A DNA stretch of 64,000 bases from Agrobacterium albertimagni AOL15 (lineage in GTDB: Bacteria > Pseudomonadota > Alphaproteobacteria > Rhizobiales > Rhizobiaceae): positions 1-64,000 of the forward strand of contig NZ_ALJF01000003.1 in the NCBI RefSeq assembly GCF_000300855.1, written 5' to 3'. Positions within the stretch are counted from its first letter, which is position 1; every line of letters starts with the position of its first letter. Of this stretch, positions 34,440 through 44,895 are shown in pieces. The notes below the pieces were generated by a model that saw only the letters and a list, made by a program, of their open reading frames with translations, made no database searches and was not told where the DNA came from. Made by a program: the position numbers and the translations under genes.

Positions 34440-35354
34440 ATGACCGAGACAAAATTCCCGCCCGAGAAGAACCTGCCCGCCGGCTATCAGCCGCCGAAGG
34501 TCTGGACCTGGGAGCCCGGCAATGGCGGCGCCTTTGCCAATATCAACCGTCCGATCGCGGGCGCGACGCATGAGAAGGAACGCCCGGTCGGCAAGCATCC
34601 GCTGCAGCTTTATTCGCTCGGCACGCCGAACGGCCAGAAAGTGACGATCCTTCTCGAGGAGCTGCTCGCAGCTGGCCACGAAGGCGCGGAATACGATGCC
34701 TGGCTGATCAATATCGGCAAGGGCGACCAGTTCTCCTCCGGTTTCGTTGAGGTCAATCCGAATTCCAAGATCCCGGCCTTGATGGACCATCAGCCGAAGG
34801 ACGGCGGCGCGCCGATCCGGCTGTTCGAGAGTGCCTCGATCATGACCTATTTGGCGGAGAAGTTCGGCGCCTTCCTGCCGACGGAAACCCGCGCCCGCGC
34901 CGAGACGCTGAACTGGCTGTTCTGGCAGATGGGCTCCGCCCCCTTCCTCGGCGGCGGTTTTGGCCACTTCTACACTTACGCGCCGATGAAGATCCAATAT
35001 GCCATCGACCGCTACGCCATGGAGGTGAAGCGCCAGATGGATGTGCTGAACCGTCACCTCGCCAACAACGAGTTCATGGCCGGCAGCGAATACACGATTG
35101 CCGACATGGCGATCTGGCCCTGGTATGGTCGTCTCGCCCTGCACGGCGCCTATGACGATGCCGGCACCTTCCTCTCGGTCGACGAATACGAACACGTCCA
35201 GCGTTGGACGAAGCAGCTCGCAGCCCGCCCGGGTGTGCAGCGTGGCGCGATCGTCAACAAGACCAATGGCCCGCTTTCCGAACAGCTGCATGAACGCCAC
35301 GATGCCTCCGACTTCTTGACGAAGACGCAGGATAAACTGGCCGATCAGGCGTGA
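34440..35354 (+). CDS. yghU: Glutathione-dependent disulfide-bond oxidoreductase, YghU-like GST
   Basis: 304-residue GST of the YghU/Nu class, longer than ordinary GSTs because of an N-terminal extension (about 55 residues, with YQPPKVWTWEPGNGGAFANI and then NRPIAGATHEKE). The thioredoxin-fold domain starts at LQLYSLGTPNGQKVTILLEE, and the helical domain carries MAGSEYTIADMAIWPW. Such enzymes bind two glutathiones and reduce disulfides. It is unrelated in position to the pathway genes around it. Confidence 0.9.
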   Translation: MTETKFPPEKNLPAGYQPPKVWTWEPGNGGAFANINRPIAGATHEKERPVGKHPLQLYSLGTPNGQKVTILLEELLAAGHEGAEYDAWLINIGKGDQFSSGFVEVNPNSKIPALMDHQPKDGGAPIRLFESASIMTYLAEKFGAFLPTETRARAETLNWLFWQMGSAPFLGGGFGHFYTYAPMKIQYAIDRYAMEVKRQMDVLNRHLANNEFMAGSEYTIADMAIWPWYGRLALHGAYDDAGTFLSVDEYEHVQRWTKQLAARPGVQRGAIVNKTNGPLSEQLHERHDASDFLTKTQDKLADQA

Positions 35355-35365
35355 GGGAGAGCGGT

Positions 35366-35743
35366 ATGTCCAAAGCGCCCGACATGATCAAACATCGTGG
35401 TTTTCCCTCCGGCATGCCGGGGACCGGTGTGCAGTTCACCATCCGCCGCGCCAATGACAAGGGCGTTACCCCGATCAAGACCCTGCCGCGAAAAGCGCGG
35501 CCAGGCACGAAAGAGCACCGGATCGACGCCGCCTTTCTGCATGCGCTCTGGCACCAGTTCGGGGCAGAACCATTCGTGCGCGGCAATCTCGATGCAGCCC
35601 GCCTCAGCCTCTTGTTCGGCCGCGAGGTCGTGGCCGTGAACAAGGACTTCGACCCTCAGTCCTATGACGAAATGCTTGTCATAAACGAGCGCGTCGCCCG
35701 CAAGAGCTTCCCCGAATCCTTCGAAGACGTGTTTGAGGTGTAA
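35366..35743 (+). CDS. Uncharacterised protein, tandem family member 1
   Basis: 125 residues, not recognised. It shares with the next gene the blocks MIKHRGFPSGMPGTGVQFTI, ALWHQFGAEPFVRGNLDAAR, LFGREVVAVNKDFDPQSY and ARKSFPESFEDV. No signal peptide or membrane span; no known catalytic motif. GGGAGAGCGG precedes the ATG. It lies 11 bases after the GST gene and 4 before its paralogue, so they are probably co-transcribed with the pcc genes. Confidence 0.75.
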   Translation: MSKAPDMIKHRGFPSGMPGTGVQFTIRRANDKGVTPIKTLPRKARPGTKEHRIDAAFLHALWHQFGAEPFVRGNLDAARLSLLFGREVVAVNKDFDPQSYDEMLVINERVARKSFPESFEDVFEV

Positions 35744-35747
35744 CGTC

Positions 35748-36161
35748 ATGGCAAAAGATCCGCTCATGCCGAAACATCAGGGCTTCCCCTTGGGACTGCC
35801 CGGAACGCAATGGCAATACACGATCCGTCGGCCGAACCCGAAGGTGACGCCGCTCACCAACTGGCCGCGCCACCGCACAATGGACCAGACGGTGGCACTC
35901 GCCGACCTCGGCTTCATGCAGGCGCTCTGGCAGTTCTTCGGCACGGAACCCTTCGAGCGCGGCAATCTCGACGGCGAACGCCTCTGCCGCCTGTTCGGCC
36001 GCGAAGTGATCGCTGCCGAACGCGGCTTCGATCCGCAATCCTACTTCGCCAAGCTGAAGATCAACGAGCCGCTGGCGCGGAAGAACTTTCCGGAAGCCTT
36101 CGGCGAGGTGACGAGCGAGCAGAGCGTGGCCAAGGGCTTGAAGAAGAAGGTCAGGGAATAG
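35748..36161 (+). CDS. Uncharacterised protein, tandem family member 2
   Basis: 137 residues, not recognised. It is a clear paralogue of the preceding protein (MPKHQGFPLGLPGTQWQYTI, ALWQFFGTEPFERGNLDGER, LFGREVIAAERGFDPQSY, ARKNFPEAFGEV) with an added basic tail (VAKGLKKKVRE). Soluble and without recognised motifs. The invariant FGREV and GNLD blocks suggest a compact helical fold, possibly DNA- or partner-binding; function not assigned. Confidence 0.75.
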   Translation: MAKDPLMPKHQGFPLGLPGTQWQYTIRRPNPKVTPLTNWPRHRTMDQTVALADLGFMQALWQFFGTEPFERGNLDGERLCRLFGREVIAAERGFDPQSYFAKLKINEPLARKNFPEAFGEVTSEQSVAKGLKKKVRE

Positions 36162-36197
36162 CGGGCAGCGGAATTTGGGGCCGGGAGGAGGCGTGGA

Positions 36198-36482
36198 ATG
36201 ACCACTTTGGACATTGATGAGGGGCAACTGCAAGTCCGCTCCGTGGATGTCACGGACGACAGCATCATCTTCGACATGATGGATGGGCGCAGGATCGTGG
36301 CGCCGCTCTGGTGGTATCCGCGCCTCGCCAAGGCCTCTCCCGAGCAGCGTGCCAAGGGTGAAATCCTCCCCTTCGGTGACGCCGTCGGCTGGGAAGACAT
36401 CGACGAATATATCAGCGCCAAGGCGCTCATCATCGGAGGTGCCGCTCCCGGCGCCATCCTGCCCGCTCAAGCTGCCGAGTAA
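36198..36482 (+). CDS. DUF2442 family small protein (copy 2)
   Basis: 94-residue protein with the same core as the copy at 34043 (IFDMMDGRRIVAPLWWYPRL, VGWEDIDEYISAKAL). CGGGAGGAG precedes the ATG. It has no DUF4160 partner beside it. It ends 5 bases before pccA, so it is translated from the pcc transcript. Confidence 0.82.
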   Translation: MTTLDIDEGQLQVRSVDVTDDSIIFDMMDGRRIVAPLWWYPRLAKASPEQRAKGEILPFGDAVGWEDIDEYISAKALIIGGAAPGAILPAQAAE

Positions 36483-36487
36483 ACGCC

Positions 36488-38497
36488 ATGATCAAGAAAA
36501 TCCTCATCGCCAACCGGGGCGAAATTGCCTGCCGGGTCATCAAGACCGCCAAGAAGCTCGGCATCAAGACGGTCGCCGTCTATTCCGATGCCGATCGCAA
36601 CGCGCTGCATGTGGAGATGGCCGATGAGGCCGTGCATATCGGCCCGGCCCCGTCGAACCAGTCCTATATCGTCATCGACAAGATCCTCGATGCCATCAGG
36701 CAGACAGGCGCCGATGCAGTCCATCCCGGCTATGGCTTCCTCTCGGAAAACGCTGCCTTTGCCGAAGCGCTGGAAAAGGCGGACGTGACCTTCATCGGCC
36801 CGCCGGTGAATGCGATCCAGGCCATGGGCGACAAGATCACCTCGAAGAAGTTGGCGGCTGAAGCCGGTGTTTCGACCGTGCCCGGCCATATGGGCCTGAT
36901 CGCCGATGCCGACGAGGCGGTGAAAATCTCCGATCAGATCGGTTATCCCGTGATGATCAAGGCTTCCGCCGGCGGCGGCGGCAAGGGCATGCGCATTGCC
37001 TGGAATGCGGAAGAGGCCCGCGAAGGCTTCCAGTCCTCGAAGAACGAGGCGAAGAATTCCTTCGGCGACGATCGCATCTTCATCGAGAAATTCGTCACCG
37101 AACCGCGTCATATCGAAATCCAGGTGCTCGGCGACAAGCATGGCAACACGCTCTATCTCGGCGAGCGCGAATGCTCGATCCAGCGGCGAAACCAGAAGGT
37201 CATCGAAGAGGCCCCCTCGCCCTTCCTAGACGCCGCCACCCGCAAGGCCATGGGCGAACAGGCCGTGGCACTCGCCAAGGCCGTCGGCTATCACTCGGCC
37301 GGCACCGTCGAATTCATCGTCGATGGCAAGCAAAACAAGTTCTACTTCCTCGAGATGAACACCCGCCTGCAGGTCGAGCATCCCGTCACCGAGCTGGTGA
37401 CCGGCCTTGATCTCGTCGAGCAGATGATCCGTGTCGCTGCCGGCGAGAAACTCAGCTTCGGCCAGGACGATGTGAAGCTCAACGGCTGGGCGATCGAAAG
37501 CCGGCTTTATGCCGAAGACCCCTATCGCAACTTCCTGCCCTCGATCGGCCGCCTCACCCGTTACCGCCCGCCGGCTGAGGGAACGACGGCAGACGGCACC
37601 GTTATTCGGAACGACACCGGCGTCTTCGAGGGCGGTGAGATCTCGATGTATTACGACCCGATGATTGCCAAGCTCTGCACATGGGCACCTGAGCGCCTCA
37701 CCGCCATCGACGCGATGTCGGAGGCGCTCGACAGCTTCGAAGTCGAAGGCATCGGCCACAACCTGCCCTTCCTCTCGGCTGTCATGAACCAGGAGCGTTT
37801 CCGCTCCGGCAAGATCACCACGGCCTATATCGCCGAGGAGTTCAAGGACGGTTTCACCGGTGTCATCCCGGATGCCGTATCCGCCGAAATGCTCGCCGCC
37901 ATCGCCGCCGTCATCAACCACCGCCTACAGGCACGCGCGATCCAGATCTCCGGCACCATCGGCAACCATGCGCGAAAACTCGGCAAGGACTGGGTCGTCA
38001 ATCTCGCCGGTAGCGACCACGGGCTGACCGTCACCGAAGGCACCGGCAACACGCGTGTCGCCTTCGAGGCCGGCAACGAGCTTGTTGTTGCCACCGACTG
38101 GCAGCCAGGTCAGACACTCGCTCATGTCGACATCGGCGGCGACACAATCGCGCTCAAAGTCGACCTCAAAGGTCCCGCCATCCGCCTCCGCTGGCGCGGT
38201 ATGGACATCACCGCCCGCGTCCGCTCTCCGCGTGTCGCGGCGCTTGCCAAACTGATGCCGGAAAAACTGCCGCCGGATACGTCGAAAATGCTGCTCTGCC
38301 CCATGCCGGGCGTGATCACTGGGGTAGCCGTGAAGGAAGGCGAGACCGTCGAAGCCGGCCAGGCACTGGCCACTGTCGAGGCGATGAAGATGGAGAACAT
38401 CCTCAAGGCCGAACGCCGCGGCACCGTGAAGAAGATCGTCGTCAAGCCGAGCCAGAGCCTCGCGGTGGATGAGCTGATCATGGAGTTTGAGGGGTGA
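36488..38497 (+). CDS. pccA: Propionyl-CoA carboxylase alpha subunit (biotin carboxylase/carrier)
   Basis: 669-residue biotin-containing subunit. The N-terminal biotin carboxylase (KKILIANRGEIACRVIKTA; ATP-grasp loop SAGGGGKGMRIAW; EMNTRLQVEHPVTE) is followed by a BT linker region and a C-terminal biotinyl domain with the biotinylated lysine in VEAMKMENIL near residue 634. It carboxylates biotin with bicarbonate and ATP and hands CO2 to PccB. A palindromic repeat follows the gene. Confidence 0.95.
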   Translation: MIKKILIANRGEIACRVIKTAKKLGIKTVAVYSDADRNALHVEMADEAVHIGPAPSNQSYIVIDKILDAIRQTGADAVHPGYGFLSENAAFAEALEKADVTFIGPPVNAIQAMGDKITSKKLAAEAGVSTVPGHMGLIADADEAVKISDQIGYPVMIKASAGGGGKGMRIAWNAEEAREGFQSSKNEAKNSFGDDRIFIEKFVTEPRHIEIQVLGDKHGNTLYLGERECSIQRRNQKVIEEAPSPFLDAATRKAMGEQAVALAKAVGYHSAGTVEFIVDGKQNKFYFLEMNTRLQVEHPVTELVTGLDLVEQMIRVAAGEKLSFGQDDVKLNGWAIESRLYAEDPYRNFLPSIGRLTRYRPPAEGTTADGTVIRNDTGVFEGGEISMYYDPMIAKLCTWAPERLTAIDAMSEALDSFEVEGIGHNLPFLSAVMNQERFRSGKITTAYIAEEFKDGFTGVIPDAVSAEMLAAIAAVINHRLQARAIQISGTIGNHARKLGKDWVVNLAGSDHGLTVTEGTGNTRVAFEAGNELVVATDWQPGQTLAHVDIGGDTIALKVDLKGPAIRLRWRGMDITARVRSPRVAALAKLMPEKLPPDTSKMLLCPMPGVITGVAVKEGETVEAGQALATVEAMKMENILKAERRGTVKKIVVKPSQSLAVDELIMEFEG

Positions 38498-38513
38498 CGT
38501 CCGTGGCGGCAAT

Positions 38514-38733
38514 AACCCCCTCTATCGGCTACGCCGACATCTCCCCCACAAGGGGGGAGAGTGGCCGCTGGCGTTGTGCCCACCCCACGAACTCGACCGT
38601 AAATGCCTGGCGGAAGTTCGGCCCCACTCCGCTCTCCCCCCTTGGGGGGGGTGAAGCATGGTCGGCGAAGCCGGGCAATCGATCCAGCAAATCGATTACA
38701 ATGCCGAACGCCAGCAGATCAGAGGGGGGTATC
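38514..38733. repeat. Rhizobial palindromic intergenic repeat (copy B)
   Basis: About 220-base mosaic palindrome with outer ends AACCCCCTCT and AGAGGGGGGTATC and the inner sequence GACATCTCCCCCACAAGG followed by GGGGAGAG, shared base for base with the element at 26884. The right half carries CTCTCCCCCCTTGGGGGGG. It lies between pccA and the ParDE-type pair. Confidence 0.8.
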
Positions 38734-38766
38734 CGCGCGGTACGCCGGCACACGATGCAAAACCGC

Positions 38767-39108
38767 CTAAGACAGCCGCTTCAGCATATGCCTCTGATGG
38801 TCCTGCCCGCCGAAGAAGACGGCAAGGACGTGAACAACTTTGGCAGTTTCGTCGATGCGAAAATAGATGACCGCGTTGTTCTTCGTGAAGTGTCGAAGAC
38901 CGAAGCCAAGGCCGGCATGCAGCGTGCCCTGATGTGGATACGCGGCCAGCGCAAACATGTCTGCCGTTATTCCGCGAACCCGCTTCCCCGCCCGCTCATA
39001 GGCAACCTGCAATTCGTCGCCGAAACCAAGGTAGGTGCTTACAAGGTGGTCGCAGATGGCATCGAGATCCTGGATGCTGTCTTTGGTACGCCTGATCTCA
39101 TAGGCCAT
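38767..39108 (-). CDS. ParE/RelE-type toxin
   Basis: 113-residue RelE/ParE superfamily protein: MAYEIRRTKDSIQDLDAICD at the start, YERAGKRVRGI, GLRHFTKNNAVIYFRIDE and VVHVLAVFFGGQDHQRHM at the end. The start at 39108 overlaps the antitoxin stop by 11 bases. Members poison gyrase (ParE) or ribosomal mRNA (RelE); which applies is not visible. Confidence 0.88.
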   Translation of the reverse strand: MAYEIRRTKDSIQDLDAICDHLVSTYLGFGDELQVAYERAGKRVRGITADMFALAAYPHQGTLHAGLGFGLRHFTKNNAVIYFRIDETAKVVHVLAVFFGGQDHQRHMLKRLS

Positions 39109-39367
39109 ACTCGGCCTTCTTGCGTGCAATCATCTCTTCAATCTGCACCCGGCTTTCTTCTTCCGAGAGAAACGGCCCTTCCATGCGACGCAGAAGCAGC
39201 GCCCGCAACGCCTCCTGATCCTCTTCCCGCATCTCAGTCTCTTCTCGCACCAGATCCAGCCCACGCTCGACGACAGCCGCGAGGCTTGGGAAATGGCCAT
39301 CCTCGACCAGCTTGCGGGCGAATTCTTCCTGCTGCGGCGAGAGCGAGACAGAGGCTTTCACGGTCAT
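39098..39367 (-). CDS. ParD-type antitoxin
   Basis: 89-residue protein with an N-terminal ribbon-helix-helix (TVKASVSLSPQQEEFARKLV, then FPSLAAVVERGLDLV) and an acidic C-terminal toxin-binding tail (EEDQEAL, FLSEEESRVQIEEMIARKK). The ATG at 39367 follows GGAG; a longer frame to 39412 lacks support. It is the first gene of the toxin-antitoxin pair inserted between pccA and the mutase gene. Confidence 0.88.
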   Translation of the reverse strand: MTVKASVSLSPQQEEFARKLVEDGHFPSLAAVVERGLDLVREETEMREEDQEALRALLLRRMEGPFLSEEESRVQIEEMIARKKAEYGL

Positions 39368-39479
39368 GGCAAGGCGCTCCGGTTGAGCTTCAAAGAATAG
39401 CCCGGACCCCAAATTCCGTCAAACAGACCTCCCTCGGCGCACAGCCGAACCGCGCAGCCTTCGCGAAAGGACCGCATCG

Positions 39480-41615
<2,136 letters not shown>

Positions 41616-41638
41616 GAGGCGGCCGCTCGGGGAGGAGC

Positions 41639-43234
41639 ATGGAGACCTACGATTACATCGTCATTGGCGCCGGCACCGCCGGCTGCCTGCTGGCCAACCG
41701 GCTCTCTGCCGATCCCACGCGCCGTGTGCTGCTACTGGAGGCCGGCGGCAGCGACAATTATCACTGGATCCATATCCCGGTCGGCTATCTCTATTGCATC
41801 AACAATCCGCGCACCGACTGGTGCTTCAAGACGGAGGCCGAGCCGGGCCTGAATGGCCGAGCGATCGGCTATCCCCGCGGCAAGGTGCTCGGTGGCTGCT
41901 CCTCGATCAACGGCATGATCTACATGCGCGGCCAGGCCCGCGACTACGACCAGTGGCGCCAGATGGGCTGCGAAGGCTGGGGCTGGGACGATGTCCTGCC
42001 TCTGTTCAAAAAAACGGAGGACTTCCACAAGGGCGCTGACGACAACCATGGTGCCGGTGGCGAATGGCGCGTGGAAAAGGCGCGGCTGCGCTGGGACGTG
42101 CTGGAAGCCTTTCGCGAAGCGGCCAAACAGGCGGGCATTCCCGAAACCGACGACTTCAACCGTGGCGACAACGAAGGCTCCGGTTTCTTCGAGGTGAACC
42201 AGAAGTCAGGTATACGCTGGAACACGGCAAAGGCCTTCCTCAAACCGATACGGCATCGGAAGAACCTGACGATCCTCACCCGAGCCCATGTCAAGCGGCT
42301 GACGATCGAGGGCGACCGCGTGACCGGCGCAGAAGTCCATCACGACGGCGCGCTGAAGCGCTTTTCAGCCCGCCGCGAGGTGGTGCTGTCAGCCGGTGCC
42401 ATCGGCTCACCGCAGATCCTTGAGCTCTCCGGCATTGGTCGCGGCGATGTCTTGCAGACTGCAGGGATCGACACCTTGCGCGAAGTGCAAGCCGTCGGCG
42501 AAAACCTGCAGGACCATCTGCAGCTCCGCCTCGTCTTCAAGGTGACCGGCGTACCGACCTTGAACGAGAGGGCATCCAGCCTCTACGGCAAGGCGATGAT
42601 CGGGCTCGAATATGCTTTGCGGCGCTCGGGGCCTATGTCCATGGCGCCGAGCCAGCTTGGCATCTTCACCCGCTCCGGCCCGGACAAGGAGACGGCTGAT
42701 CTCGAATACCATGTCCAGCCGGTGTCGCTCGACAAGTTTGGCGATCCGGTTCACCCCTTCCCGGCGATGACGGCGAGTGTCTGCAACCTGAGGCCGGAAA
42801 GCCGTGGATCCGTTCATGTATCGAGCCCGGATTTTGCCACCCAACCAAAGATCGCGCCAAACTACCTCTCAACGCCTGCTGACCGGGATGTCGCAGTCCG
42901 CTCGATCCGCCTCACCCGTCGCATCGCTGCGCAACCCGCCTTCGCGCGCTATCACCCGGAGGAATACCGCCCCGGATCCGCGCTCGAAAGCGATGCGGAG
43001 CTGCAGAAAGCCGCAAGCGATATCGGCACGACGATCTTCCACCCCGTCGGCACCTGCCGCATGGGGGCGGATCCGGACAGCGTCGTCGATCCGCGACTGC
43101 GGCTGCGGGCTCTAAAGGGCCTGCGTATTGCCGATGCCTCGGTCATGCCGACGATCAGCTCGGGCAACACCAGTTCCCCGACCCTGATGATCGCCGAAAA
43201 GGCGGCAGCGATGATCCTCGAGGATCACCGCTGA
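41639..43234 (+). CDS. GMC family flavin oxidoreductase (choline/alcohol dehydrogenase-like)
   Basis: 531-residue FAD enzyme oxidising an alcohol. The FAD-binding Rossmann motif is YIVIGAGTAGCLLANRLS, and GMC signatures are GGCSSINGMIYMRGQARDYD and SAGAIGSPQILELSGIG. The active-site His is in TTIFHPVGTCRMG, with the second pair residue in SSGNTSSPTLMIAEKAA. GGGGAGGAGC precedes the ATG at 41639; a TTG at 41612 in frame overlaps the mutase gene. It follows scpA by 23 bases and converges on the ABC transporter operon. Substrate unknown. Confidence 0.88.
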   Translation: METYDYIVIGAGTAGCLLANRLSADPTRRVLLLEAGGSDNYHWIHIPVGYLYCINNPRTDWCFKTEAEPGLNGRAIGYPRGKVLGGCSSINGMIYMRGQARDYDQWRQMGCEGWGWDDVLPLFKKTEDFHKGADDNHGAGGEWRVEKARLRWDVLEAFREAAKQAGIPETDDFNRGDNEGSGFFEVNQKSGIRWNTAKAFLKPIRHRKNLTILTRAHVKRLTIEGDRVTGAEVHHDGALKRFSARREVVLSAGAIGSPQILELSGIGRGDVLQTAGIDTLREVQAVGENLQDHLQLRLVFKVTGVPTLNERASSLYGKAMIGLEYALRRSGPMSMAPSQLGIFTRSGPDKETADLEYHVQPVSLDKFGDPVHPFPAMTASVCNLRPESRGSVHVSSPDFATQPKIAPNYLSTPADRDVAVRSIRLTRRIAAQPAFARYHPEEYRPGSALESDAELQKAASDIGTTIFHPVGTCRMGADPDSVVDPRLRLRALKGLRIADASVMPTISSGNTSSPTLMIAEKAAAMILEDHR

Positions 43235-43243
43235 CCGTCGGCA

Positions 43244-44044
43244 TCAACTGCGGTCGTCAGCATTCGCCCCGAGCAGTTTCGGCAGGTCGCCGAACCGGGC
43301 GACGAGACCGAACACGGTGGCGGCCACCGCCACGAACAGGATCGTCACCGAAGCCATGACCGGCGTGTAGCCGTAGCGCAGCGCGTTGAAAATCTTGATC
43401 GGCAGCGTCTCCATCACAAAGCCGACCGTCATGTAGGCGACGATGTACTCGTTGAGCGAGAGTACGAAGGCGAAGGCATAGCCGGAGACGAGGTAGGGCG
43501 CGATCAGCGGCAGCACGACGGTGCGAAAAATCGTCCGGTCGTCGGCGCCCATCGTGGCGGCCGCCTCGACCAGCGAGCGGTCGATGGCCGAGAAGCCGAG
43601 CGAGAGCGTCACCAGAGGCAGCGTCACGAAGAAGATCGCGTGGCTGATGACGGCCGTCCAGGGATGGCCATAGAAACCTGTTGCCGCCCAGAAGGTGAGA
43701 AGTCCGAGCGCCGTGATAACAGGCGGCAGCGTGAAAGGCGCGATCCCGAGCAACTGGAACACTTGCGCCCAGGGGGCGAAACGCCGCCACAAGAACCAGG
43801 CGAGCGGCAGCGCGATGGCAACAGCGAGAGCCGCCGCGCAAAGCGCCAGGATGACCGAGGCGAATAGGGCAGCACGCCAGCCGGGATCGGTGAAGATCGC
43901 GCCGTACCACGAGAGCGAAAAGCCCTGCGGCGGGAAGTTGAGGCTCTGCTTGGCATTCACCGAGACACCCGCGACGACGACGATGGGCGCCGCTAGGAAA
44001 ATGCCGATGAGGGTGAAGTAGAGACGCGTGAGGACCGTGTTCAT
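43244..44044 (-). CDS. ABC transporter permease, PotC-like (second transporter)
   Basis: 266-residue inner-membrane permease with about six spans and the EAA loop LVEAAATMGADDRTIFRTVV followed by LPLIAPYL. The start overlaps the stop of the upstream permease by ATGA. Last gene of the operon that begins with the ureohydrolase. Confidence 0.92.
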   Translation of the reverse strand: MNTVLTRLYFTLIGIFLAAPIVVVAGVSVNAKQSLNFPPQGFSLSWYGAIFTDPGWRAALFASVILALCAAALAVAIALPLAWFLWRRFAPWAQVFQLLGIAPFTLPPVITALGLLTFWAATGFYGHPWTAVISHAIFFVTLPLVTLSLGFSAIDRSLVEAAATMGADDRTIFRTVVLPLIAPYLVSGYAFAFVLSLNEYIVAYMTVGFVMETLPIKIFNALRYGYTPVMASVTILFVAVAATVFGLVARFGDLPKLLGANADDRS

Positions 44045-44895
44045 GCTGCCTCTCCCTTGCGACCGATCAGCAGCGTCAGCGCCACCATGCCAAGCGTGAC
44101 CAGCACGAGGAAGACAGCCATGGCGGCAGCAAACGGCATGTTCGACTGGTAGATCGCCTGATCGGTGATCAGCACCGACAGCGTCCAGTGCGAGGGCCGG
44201 CCAAGGATCTGCGGCAGGAGATAGGAGCCAAGCGCGAAGATGAAGACCATGATCAGCGTGGCAATCAGCGTATTGCGGAGCGCCGGCACGACGACCGTGA
44301 AGAAAGCCCTGAGCGGCGAGGCGCCGAGGGTGCGAGCCGCTTCCGTCAACGTCGGATCGAGCCGGACGAGAGCGGGATAGAGAACGAGCACGGTATAGGG
44401 CAGCGCCTGATAGGTCATGCCCGTCAGCACGGCGCCGAAATTCGGCATCAATGCCACGGGGCTTTCCATCAAGCCGATCATCACAAGCAGATTGGTAATG
44501 CCGGCGGTGCGCGAAAACAGCGTCGACCAGGCAAAGCCGATGATGACTTCCGAGAGCGACAGCACGGAGAGCAGCGCCACCAGCCACAGCACCTGCGCTT
44601 TGCGCGACATGCGCGCAAGCAGATAGGTGAATGGCAAGGCGAGCACGACGCAGACCACGGCGACGGCAATCGCAAGCCCCAGCGAGAAGCTGAGCACGCC
44701 CCCGAAGAAGAACGACAGGAAGCGGGCGTAGTTGTCGAAGACGAAATCCGGCGAATAGAAGCCGGTCGGATCCCGCTTGAAGAAGGAAACTGCGATCATC
44801 GTCGCGAAGGGCACGACGAAGAACAGGATCAGCATGCCCGCCGGAAAAGCGAGTGGCGCATAGTCGAGCGCGGTTTTCGGGGGCTCGCGTCTCAT
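44041..44895 (-). CDS. ABC transporter permease, PotB-like (second transporter)
   Basis: 284-residue inner-membrane permease with about six spans and the EAA loop LTEAARTLGASPLRAFFTVV followed by VPALRNTL. Its start overlaps the stop of the ATPase gene by ATGA, and its stop overlaps the next permease, so the three are translationally coupled. Confidence 0.92.
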   Translation of the reverse strand: MRREPPKTALDYAPLAFPAGMLILFFVVPFATMIAVSFFKRDPTGFYSPDFVFDNYARFLSFFFGGVLSFSLGLAIAVAVVCVVLALPFTYLLARMSRKAQVLWLVALLSVLSLSEVIIGFAWSTLFSRTAGITNLLVMIGLMESPVALMPNFGAVLTGMTYQALPYTVLVLYPALVRLDPTLTEAARTLGASPLRAFFTVVVPALRNTLIATLIMVFIFALGSYLLPQILGRPSHWTLSVLITDQAIYQSNMPFAAAMAVFLVLVTLGMVALTLLIGRKGEAA

